Below the pieces are notes generated by a model. That model saw only the letters and a list, made by a program, of their open reading frames with translations. It was not told the origin of the DNA and did not search any database. Positions 10,501-19,667 of a DNA stretch of 64,000 nt are shown in pieces (the stretch's first letter is position 1; every line of letters begins with the position of its first letter). The stretch is from Lasioglossum baleicum (Eukaryota > Arthropoda > Insecta > Hymenoptera > Halictidae): contig NC_134932.1 in NCBI RefSeq assembly GCF_051020765.1, positions 12,896,001 to 12,960,000 on the forward strand, in the 5' to 3' direction. The translations under genes and the position numbers were made by a program.

Positions 10501-11352
10501 GATCTTATCTCCGAACCAATGCATTCAGAAAAAGGCTGTAATAAATTCCATGTTACTTTAGTAAAATGAAGATAAGCTAAGTATTTACATATTTTCTTCT
10601 GGAGTTCGTAATTTTTTGTAGTTCGCTGGTCCGCATTGTTGCAAATTCGTAAAATCCGCAGTCCAATGGCAGAAAGACAACGGATAGGAAGTCGAGGATT
10701 ATCGGATCCATCCAATTTCCAGGGTGCAGGATGATCGTGCAGTTTCATCGCGTCTGAGAAAGCGTACCGTTTTATTCGAGCCCTTCTGTCTGCTCGGTGG
10801 AAACGGGGGCAACAAATGTTGACGCCTTAATGGACGCTGGATTAAATGTTCCGGGCTCATTAACTCGACGGCGCGCGGCGCGCGGCTCGGCTCAGCGCGA
10901 ATAGCAAAAAGGAAATACGGGCCACGGCCGTCTGCAGGATATTGCCACGGTCTCGAAAAGAATTACACGGGTAATCGGCATGCACCCGAGATAATTGCAA
11001 TCGACAAACGGAACAAAGGGTTAACCCTTGCGCTCGACTCTACTTTCCTTGCTTGGCTCGGAATTCACCGAAATTTGTTTCGATAACTCGGCCTCGTTAG
11101 GACGAGAGGTGTTCGACGTCGTTAGCATCGCAGCTTTCCGCGAGAGGAACGAGACCAATTACAGGTTAATTGCAACTGCAGGAAAGATTAGTTTGCCTTT
11201 GTGCCTCGGGAATAAATTGTGCACTCTTTTTCTTTTTATGCTAGGGTATCTTGACGAATTGGAGTGCTGGAATAGAGATGACCGTTTCTGAAAACCTTCA
11301 GAAAAACCATGTTTGATAACGATTTGTTACTGGTTAATTACCTAAATAGGAA
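10501..11352. other. Stretch upstream of the signal-peptide exon, no gene seen
   Basis: It includes a palindromic GC cluster GGCGCGCGGCGCGCGG at about 10870-10885. No TATA box or initiator could be placed with confidence, so a promoter for the exon at 11589 is not assigned. Confidence 0.45.
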
Positions 11353-11537
11353 TTGGAGCATGTATCGCATTTTCCGTCGAACTTAAAACATCTTTCTCGT
11401 GAATGTCATTCCGAGGAGCCACGTACCTCAACTTCCGGTCATACTTTCCAGAAACTAGAGCAGCGTACGCGGAACAGAGAAACAGAAACGTACAGAGGGA
11501 GAAAGAGAGGGAAAACTAGAGAGAGAGTGATAGTAGG

Positions 11538-11588
11538 GTGAGGTACCTCGAGCCGCGCTCGTTATCATTCATCCTTTTTCTTTTGCAG
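11538..11588 (+). other. Possible 51-nt mini-intron, or the 3' end of a longer intron
   Basis: The sequence AGG|GTGAGG at 11537/11538 fits a donor. Only 51 nt downstream, CCTTTTTCTTTTGCAG (ending 11588) is a strong acceptor. If both are used this is a very short intron in a 5' UTR. Otherwise 11588 simply closes a longer upstream intron. The acceptor is the better supported of the two sites. The 11.46-11.53 kb segment before it is GA-rich. Confidence 0.35.
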
Positions 11589-11658
11589 AGGGGCTGTGAT
11601 GAGGGAAGCCGGTTAAAGGACCCCGTGACGCGCAGGCGCCGGCAGGAGTACAGGAAAG
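11589..11658 (+). other. Probable 5' UTR part of the signal-peptide exon
   Basis: This is the segment between the acceptor at 11588 and the ATG at 11659. It contains a 6-codon upstream ORF, ATG at 11599-11601 to TAA at 11614-11616, which could dampen translation of the main start. It is GC-rich, with the repeat-like GCGCAGGCGCCGGCAGG. Confidence 0.45.
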
Positions 11659-11746
11659 ATGCTGCCTTCCTCGAGAGCTTTATTAAGCCCGCTGCTGCTT
11701 CTAATCATCGCTGGAAGCACCGGTGCCTTCAGCTCCCGACAAGGAG
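11659..11746 (+). CDS. First coding exon encoding a signal peptide (partial gene, secreted or membrane protein)
   Basis: ATG at 11659 (A at -3) opens MLPSSRALLSPLLLLIIAG, a textbook signal peptide. It has an Arg-containing n-region, a Leu/Ile core at residues 8-18, and a likely cleavage after Ala23 (STGA before Phe24). The exon is bounded by a strong acceptor at 11587-11588 and the donor GAG|GTAAGA at 11746/11747. It ends after 29 codons plus one base (phase 1), a common phase for introns behind signal peptides of extracellular proteins, including immunoglobulin-superfamily ones (family knowledge, not shown here). The rest of the gene was not found and may lie beyond a long intron. The only downstream acceptor noted, at 13437, would give a stop after ten residues. 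Alternatively the frame is unspliced: it stays open to TAG at 11980-11982, giving 107 residues with an Asp7 run (residues 56-62), KK and RR pairs, and an RGD. Product unidentified. Confidence 0.5.
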
Positions 11747-11823
11747 GTAAGAAACCATCCCTCGGAAAGATGTTTTGTCCTCGGAGAGGTGACAACGAGG
11801 AGCCCAGCGGGGACGAAGTCGTC

Positions 11824-11845
11824 GACGACGACGACGACGACGACG
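11824..11845 (+). repeat. (GAC)7 trinucleotide repeat
   Basis: Seven GAC units. In the frame of the 11659 ATG they would encode seven aspartates. Confidence 0.9.
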
Positions 11846-13769
11846 CTTGGCTCCCTTCGTCAATTTTCAGAAAGTTTTCCTCGGCAAATCTGGTTAAGTC
11901 GTTGACCGACTTCTCTCAGGGCCCTGGTTATACGCGTACCTTGTCGTTCTACTTCTCTTCTAGCCGAATACCGGTCGTTTAGCGATTCCAGTCCTCGGGA
12001 CCATCCAGGACCTGTTGGATGGGTACCCGATTCGTTCTGTTTTACTGTTATGCAACCCTCCGAACCATAACGAGTTGGCTTTCTGTGAAAATCGAATTGG
12101 TTCCTTCGGATTCACGGATTTCCGAGAAATCATTGCATTTTTGTGGGAATGAAATTTCATCGAAATGGTAGGAAGTGTTTAGACTTGCTTTTTAAATGGT
12201 GGCGTTAGGAACAAAATTCAGCATAAAAATTCCCAACTGTCCCGAAAGGATGTCCAAAAGGATCTCTGCAAAGTCAGACTGAATGGACGTCTATCTCGGC
12301 GCACAATCGCGGCGACCAAAAATCGGATGATCCTGGAAAAGTTCGCACCGAGAAAAACGGTTTTTGGTAACCCTGATTCGCGAGAGGTTTGCGGGGTCGA
12401 GGTCCCGAGTCCTGGCGAATCGAGTCCTGGAATCCTTCGCGCTTCGGTGAAATTCCGCTCGCACCGTGGCAGAGCTCGGGATCTGGGTCAATGGGCGGCT
12501 GGAACCGCTATCTCCGAGTTTAAAGGGTTACGATAGTGGCGTCGTTTTCGGCCCCTTCCAGCGAGCACCGCGTGAAAATGAAATCTCGAGAGCCCAGCCA
12601 GGCCCCCGTAATCCAGCTGCGCCAGGAATTCCGCCGGTTGCAATTGAAAGAAGTGCCGTTGACAGTTTTAAATGGAACGAAATTGTAATCCTTCTGGTAC
12701 AAGGGCTTGTCGCGAGAGGACAGGTTCCGTTTCGATCGTATCCCCGCGACATTATTACACCTCGACACGCGGCAAGCCCGATCGTTAAAAGCTCGACTTT
12801 TCACATCCTGGACCATCGGAGAATCGCCGGTTTTTATTGAACTTTGTCGGACAAAAACCGGACGTGTGACTGTGACAGAATTTATGGAGTGTTTTACGTT
12901 TTCGCAGCAGAGTTCTTTCAACAATGAATTTCGACAATCTGATGTGGAAGTAGAGAAAGGTGTCTCTCTCTTTCATCCTGTTTCGAGTAGTTGAAGATGA
13001 TAGGACGAAGTAGCAGAAATTTTTCCACAGTTCTAGTCATTATCTATCAATTCTAAATTTTTATATCAGAGGAACGAACCCAATGCAACAAACAAATCGA
13101 AAGAGCAGATTCTCGTTAACGGAGTCCGATCGTTTAGTGCAATGGTGTCGGCCGTTGCAGCGTTGCAACGTGCAAAAGACGGTCATCGAGGGTGAAACTG
13201 TCGAGCAACGTATCGCAGGAGTGACTCACCGTGGAACAACGCGAGGGTAGCCCGAAAACAATGAGTCTCGCGTCGTATGGCAGCTCTGGGAGTTTCTCGA
13301 TCCGGCGAGAGCACGAGCTGTGTCCGTTTCGCGCGCAAATAGTTTTCCAGAAACGTATACAGCCGGAAGTTAAGCGTTGACGCTCGACGCCCGGCGAGAG
13401 TCCCTCTTTCCACTCCTAACAACTATTTGCTTTTCAGGTGACCTTAATCTAGGAAATGGCCACTAAGGGCTGTTCCCCGAGCGGCCGCGAGCGAAACGAA
13501 ACGCGGACAAACTGTCGGACTGCACGACCGTCGAGATTAGGCGCGGGGGGCGAGGGATGGGGGGTGCGCAGACAGGAAAGTTTCCAGGATATTGTCGCGG
13601 TTTGTCGCCCTCCTTTTTTACGGACCTAACACGCTCGATCAATTCCTCTGGGATTAAGCAAACGTGTTCGTATTAATTAATTTGCAAAATAGGGTTGCAA
13701 AACTGGTGTGCATTGTCGCAGTGGAAGGAGAAGCGGAATTTTCAGACGGCGAGTAAAGATGGCGTTAAA

Positions 13770-13923
13770 ATGGCGGCGAGAAAAGTGAGCATCGTCTGGA
13801 GAGAATTTTACGCGAAGAAGTTCGAGCAACGAGCCTCCCCCTCCTTTCATATATTGTCGCAAACTGCGATCAAATGGGAGATAATGAATAAAGTTCTCGT
13901 TCGAAGTTTAAATTGCAATATAG
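13770..13923 (+). CDS. Candidate first coding exon (51 codons, phase 1), unidentified
   Basis: ATG at 13770 lies in an excellent context (AAAATGGCGGCG, A at -3 and G at +4), which overlaps a YY1/Pho-type ATGGCGGC motif of the kind found at many animal start codons. The frame reads MAARKVSIVWREFYAKKFEQ and onward for 51 codons with a balanced composition. It reaches a strong donor, ATAG|GTAAGC, at 13923/13924 in phase 1. No signal peptide or known domain is visible and no second exon was found. The frame remains open past the donor to 14051. Support is start context plus donor only. Confidence 0.25.
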
Positions 13924-14749
13924 GTAAGCGACGGAGATGCGATTTAATGGAGCGACAGCTTATTCCCATACGCCCGATCATTGCAAGGGAAATTGCTACC
14001 GTGATCTCTCGCTCTCGACCATTATTTGTCCTCGGCTCGCTCTGTAACTAGACTAATACATAAATAAACAAATATTGAAACAGGCGACGATGTTTTTCAA
14101 CTCCACTACTGGATCTGCGTGAAACCTCTTGTCAATGAAATGCGTAACAGTATAAAAACGATTTGCTCATTCAATCTTTGCGTAAAATAGAATTTTTTCT
14201 GGTAGATTCCGCTGTTAGATATTTATTTTATTGGAAACTATAAAGTCGTTGAATTTATGATCGGTTTCATTACTTACTTCAATGCTTCGAAACGACTTAC
14301 CAATTGAGGATTAAATTGCACGCTGTGAATTATCGTATTGCTCACATTTTTTGCTGATACGAAGCATGCATCACCAAACAATTTAGTGTCCGGTGTCGCA
14401 TTAATTCTCAGCATCGGATGCGAAAAAAAAATCTGGACACCTGATGCAGCAGTGAACGGTGACAGGGACGCAAAAATGGCAACGCTAACGAGCTCTATAG
14501 CCGGCCGTGCACGAAAAAAAGACCTCAGGCTGGGAATATCGTCGAATCAGCGACATTTATTATCGCGCCTGGCTCGCGACAATTACCGATCCCTCTCCCG
14601 GTGTAATTCAACAGCCATTAAATCCTCGGGAACGCCGGGACAAGCGTCCAACACCCGTCGAAATCACCGCCGGATGGGAATCCTGTATTTCGCGCCACGG
14701 TCTCGTCGTTTTACAGAAAATAACCGAAAGGGAGGAAAGATGAAAAAAG

Positions 14750-15100
14750 TATATAGACCGCAACCTCTCAGTATTTTCTTTTACGGTTGCTGCACTAAAG
14801 ATTCTTAAAGTTGCGAGTCAAGATGCAGGATGGTCTTGGAGGAAAATCTGTGTTACATACTGCGTGCTTCAAATTTCGTTCCAACATGTTTAAGCCCTCA
14901 GAATGCAATAAAAAAAATATACCATTTTATTTGGGAGAGGATGTAGAATCGCTCCGTGTATGGTATGTTTGCTTGGCATTTACGGTTGAAGCACAAAAAA
15001 TTCTTAAAGATGGAAATCTCGTACGTTGGGGAAAAAATTTTACGTTGTGGGTGTTCCTTGTGGTTCAAATTTTTTTCAAGCATGTTTAAACGTTGCAGAT
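14750..15100 (+). repeat. Diverged tandem duplication, about 198-bp unit
   Basis: The segment TTACGGTTGCTGCACTAAAGATTC at 14780 reappears as TTACGGTTGAAGCACAAAAAATTC at 14980, offset 199. Further markers keep step: ATTCTTAAAG, CTTCAAATTT versus GTTCAAATTT, and CATGTTTAA at offset 197. About 1.6 units are present. No coding frame follows the repeat. Confidence 0.75.
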
Positions 15101-18100
15101 CTTCTGGTAGTAGTCTGCGAGGCCGTATCGACGCCTCAGCAAGAAGAGGATTAAGTCGGTCGAGGTCGCGGTGAGAGGTCTGAGGGCGAGACCAGAGAGA
15201 TCCGTCCCTGTAAGCACCTTAATCGAGAACAATAAAACGGAGAAGCGTGGTCGCATCTCGTCGCGGCTAGAGACTCGAGAGGATCGCGCTCGTTGCAGGA
15301 TGAAGAGGGTGCAAACCGGGATGCTAACTATAAAGAGCAACGAGAGGTGGCCGGAAGCACCGGTAAAGATAACTGGGGCCGGCTTGTTTATGCCTTGTAA
15401 ATTCGCCGAGGTCTGGGGATTCGCAGACAACAACGCTCGACGAATCAACCCCCGAGATACCTGGCTACTGGGATCTGCGAGCGCGTTAACGGCCACCCAC
15501 GCGGTTCTTTACGAGCGCGACCTATAGGCGAGGGGACCCGTCACGGGGAGCACGCGAGCTCACCATTAAAATTCGATCAGATAATCTTATTTGCGCCCCG
15601 ATTAGGCCGATTGCTTCACCCCTAACCTCGGCCCACTAATCCCGCCCCGAGCGGGCCCGCCCTCGAGAGGACGAGACCGATTCCAGCGAATAACAGCCAA
15701 TTGTTGCAATCCCGAAGATTAGACAATTCGAAAAGAATGTAGGTACGAGTAAAGTATGCCGTATTGATCGTCATATTGCAATCCCGTTTGTTGTTAATGA
15801 CAGCGTGGAACTTCCCTCCAAACACTTCAACAAATTGTACCTCCAGGAAACCGCTGTACGGAATTCGATAAAATTTCTACAGTACCTAACAGAAACATCC
15901 CTCTACCTAAACCACCTTGAGTAGATTTCATTGTTAGTGATATGTTAATTATTAGTGAAAGAATTCCTGGAATCCTGCGACACCGTGAACGCAAGAAGGC
16001 ATTACTTGACAACAAGAAGCTCAGCGAGACGCGGCAAGATGTGATCCACAGTGTCCCCAGACCACGTATCCAGGGAGAGCCTGTTGCCTTCGTAAAACTG
16101 ATTAACGCGATCTTGTTAACGTCTGCGAGTCGCGAGTCGGGATCAAAGCTTGTACAAACGGCGCGAGACGCGACGCCGCGGACAAACCATGATATTTTGC
16201 TTAATTACCCGGCAGTCCTCTCGGACAGCGTTGCTGAGAGGGTTTACGGAGCGGGACGGAGCGGAACGGTGCGAGTACTCGCGCCGACGCGTCTTTTCTA
16301 AACTCTCTCTCTCTTTCACTAACTCTCTGTCTCTCCCTCTCTCTTGAGCCCGACACTTCGCGATAATGGCTCGCTTTATTAAGGACGTAAACGACCGTGG
16401 TAATTGCGGATCCTGGCTCGTTTCATTGGGCCGCGCTACGAGCTTGTGTAGCTTAAACGGTTTCGGGTGACAAAGGGTCACCTGTAAGTTGAAACAGATT
16501 CGCAGCCTGAGCAATTCCGGAGACTTTGTCGGGATTAGAAATACGCGGACACCATGCCCATTTATGAAATTCCCTCGACAAGCACAATCATCCCTCTCTT
16601 TCGCGAATCTGAGCGCGTGCCTCCGCTTTTTATATTCTCGATCTTTTCGCGTCGAACATGTCACTACCCTTTCCTGACTGAGGGATACTGTTCTTGTTCT
16701 CAGCCCATCGAAGTGCGCAAAGATAAAATAAAAATGTTCGAATTTTGAGATTCGTGAAGAGGATCGTACAGTGAGGGGTCAGGAAATATTGTCATTGTTT
16801 TTGAGGCTCGCAGAAGCGATTTCCACGACAAACACGCGCCGCCAAGATGGATCGGGGGGAGGGAACGTGTCATTTAGGAGAGCTGAAAAGGAAAAAGTGT
16901 GTCGAGAGAAGGATGCTCGTGCTCCTATCTCCGTTATCGGCGTCGAACTCGCGCGAAACTCGCGTGTGTCCGGGGACTTCAGTTCCGCGAGTTTTATCTG
17001 ACGGCCACTTGTACCGCGAGCGGGAAACTTGCCGGGGAAAAGAGCCGACGAGATATGGAGACAAGAAGTCGAGACGCAGAAAAAGACTAACAGGGACCCG
17101 GGGAGAAATGTCGCGAGAGTTTTCGCGCTTTCTTCTTTTATCTTATCCTGGACCGCGGTATCGAGGAAATTTCTAATGGAATACTCGTCGAGAATTCCCC
17201 TTCGACGAACTAGAATATATTCTGACAAATATAGAAAGACATGTGACGTGGCAGAGAGTAAATAGAACTGCGAATCTTGTATAGAAAATAAAAACTGGTC
17301 TGCATCGACTGAATGCAACGTAGCCATAAATTTCTATCTTTTGATTCTCTCGTTTCATCTTTTGTCATAAGAGGTTGGCTATTCAAGATTAATTAAATCG
17401 CCACAATTTTCTAGTCTACATGTTTATAATTATCATGATTTTTCAAGATGACTTTAGTGTACGAACTACGAGAAAGGTGGCCGTAATAAGCATGGCGTTA
17501 GAAGGCTAATCGTTTCGTTTCGCCGGCAGAAAGTGTTCCGCTCACGTGGCAATCAATCGGCCAATCAGCGAGTTAAACGGGAACGAAAATGCTCCTGCCG
17601 AGCGGTAATTACTCGTTCGTAAAGAAAGTGTTCATATCGTCGAACATGGCCGGCGCGTGCACCTCGATATCCCGGGCCGCGGTTCATTATTCCGTAACCC
17701 TGTTCCTCGGTAATTGCATTAATTACGCGGCATAATACGGGATTTACGATGCACAAACAGTATCCCGCACTTTATCAGGATCGACAGAAACACGGGAGAG
17801 CCTTATTGCCGCTGGGCACGTGCCGTTGTTCGACGCACCGCCCCCGCAATCGTTCCGAGCTCCACGTTCCCGACGTTCACGGGTTCGAGGGACTCTTCGA
17901 GCGATTGTTTCTAGCGATCGGGATCGAGGTCGATGAAGGACCATTGTTTCCTGATGGTACGCAGGAGATGCAAATAATTGATGGAAATACTGCTATTTAT
18001 TACGTTCAAAATTTCCTTGGGCATATTAAAAAAGGCTGAAAATTTGAATAGATAGATCCTTGCTATTTTAACGGAAAATTAACGTTAGCAGGAAGAGCGT

Positions 18101-19648
18101 CCGCGTTAAAACACTGGCCCGAGGTTATCAAGCGATCGCGACAGAAAACGTCCCAGCAGCGGAACACACGTGAACGGGGGGCGGAATTAATATTTCATAC
18201 GTAGAAAAACAATGACGCGTCTGGCACCGGGCTCGGCCAGATTTAATTCCTTAAAAGCTAGTGCATTTCGAGATCCCGGCTTTTACCCGGCCATCCATTT
18301 GTCGCGACCGTTGCGAAAGGTAACGAGAGACGGTGCATTCCGCGGAATAAAACTTTTTCTTAATAGAAATTTGTCGCCGACGAGGATCTTGGGCTGCCGT
18401 GGAACGTTCATTGTCGCTCTTTCACGCCGCTCGGGGCCTTTAGAAAACTCGAAAATGCAGTCTGGGACTTGGAAAACAAATTTCTGAGACAGAGGCTCGC
18501 TTTCTCCCGGCAGAATTGAAATTCGTTTGAAAAGAATTTGAATAGCAACGTGGCTTGCCGGTGAAAAAATATGATATTACCGTCTTGCAGATCGTGCGGA
18601 TTCTCAAAATTTGTGTTTCGCAACTCCCAGAATTTCGCGAATTCTTCACCAATCGCGATAATTGAAATTAAATTCGGTTCTGCGCGAGTTGACAAGTACG
18701 CTCGCGTATTGCTCGGAAGGCAATGTCAAAAGCAGGCTGCCTGAAAACGTCGCTAAGTGTTGAACACGATCAAACGAATCTCCTTTTCCCGAGCGTAAAT
18801 AATAAAAGCGTTCATTTATCCAGCTACCCGGCGAACCATTAATGGATTTCAGGTAAAAGCAATCCGCTTTTTGTCCCGACGGGAGACAAATCGCTTTATT
18901 CCCGGCAAAATGACGCGATAATTTAATCTCTGTGTTTATTAACCCGGCTTAAATTCGTTGATAAATTTCTGTCGGACTCGACTGCGTTCTCCCTTCTGTC
19001 CGCAATAAAATACTACGATAAAAGATTTAAAGAGGTCGCACTCTAATCCTCGCGGAGTCTTAACGAAGGTTCTCAAAATATCAAATATAATTATCAACAG
19101 AGTCTCAGTAAATAACTCGTGGAGAGTTGTTTACGTTGGTCTGCGGCGATCTCTAGCCATTTGCACTCGAAGCTGTTTGAATTCCAAGAGATTTTTTCAC
19201 CTAAAATATTTCTTTCGCCTGTAGCTCGATCGATGTTGCTACAAATAAGCACGATAAATGTTCCAGCAATGCTTACTTTATTGGCCAACCTGTTCGCATC
19301 AGCATCAGTGTTCGAGGTTCTATATTTCGAAAGTCGCCTTATCGAACGACCGGATACAGGACCGGAGACGTGAGAGGTGCGCGGGGGTGGTTTAAGGGGG
19401 TGGTTCGTGGGGCGGTGGACGCAGGAGAGCACAAGGCAGAAACATTTAATTCCGTTTGCGGCGAACGTAGAATGACGGCCGAGCCGGAATAGAAGATCGG
19501 AGACAAATGGTCGCGCATACTTAGCGAGCACTTGACTGTGACAAACTGCCCCGCATATACACCGACTCCCTCGGTGGAAACGCGACCTCGCACCGAAACG
19601 CAGCAACTTGCTTCAACCTCCTTCTCGAATAGAGAGAAACATAGGGTA
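15101..19648. other. Mixed stretch with overlapping open frames, no accepted gene
   Basis: From 15086 to 15527 both strands are open: the minus frame is 136 codons with a hydrophobic segment LSLLFIVSIPVCTLFIL, and the plus frame is 118 codons. Neither has an ATG at its start. A degenerate CT tract lies at 16303-16344. Minus frames at 16664-16143 and 17327-16779 are open over 170-180 codons but carry nothing recognisable. The plus frame at 17749-18039 is listed separately. Confidence 0.45.
17749..18039 (+). CDS. Small open frame, 96 codons (doubtful)
   Basis: ATG (A at -3) to TGA. The N-terminal half is Arg/His-rich. The C-terminal half (from about residue 40) is acidic and hydrophobic, reading FEGLFERLFLAIGIEVDEG and later IIDGNTAIYYVQNFLG, which is more protein-like than most frames here. 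No signal peptide, membrane segment or family was recognised. An antisense frame overlaps its first 190 bp. No promoter or polyadenylation signal could be tied to it. Confidence 0.15.
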   Translation: MHKQYPALYQDRQKHGRALLPLGTCRCSTHRPRNRSELHVPDVHGFEGLFERLFLAIGIEVDEGPLFPDGTQEMQIIDGNTAIYYVQNFLGHIKKG

Positions 19649-19667
19649 AGAGAGAGAGAGAGAGAGG
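19649..19667. repeat. (AG)n microsatellite
   Basis: AG run of about 18 bp preceded by a GGTAAG donor-like sequence. Confidence 0.9.

Larger units (their letters stand above)
11747..14749. other. Probable intron or downstream region; weak exon candidates only
   Basis: It includes the (GAC)7 tract at 11824-11845 and a 15-bp tandem GAGTCCTGG-containing doublet at 12404-12430. An acceptor with a branch-point-like CTAAC and TTTGCTTTTCAG ends at 13437. On the minus strand, frames 12924-12520 and 13422-13183 are open. The second ends at a good donor (CACG|GTGAGT, about 13229), but neither begins with ATG. A minus-strand TTG|GTAAGT donor lies at about 14298. None of these could be joined into a gene. 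Confidence 0.45.

Noticed and set aside
12520..12924. 134-codon minus-strand frame
   Set aside because: It starts at TTG, has no splice support and no domain.
13183..13422. Minus-strand frame ending at a good GTGAGT donor
   Set aside because: No ATG, and its upstream side lacks a pyrimidine tract; it could at most be a UTR exon.
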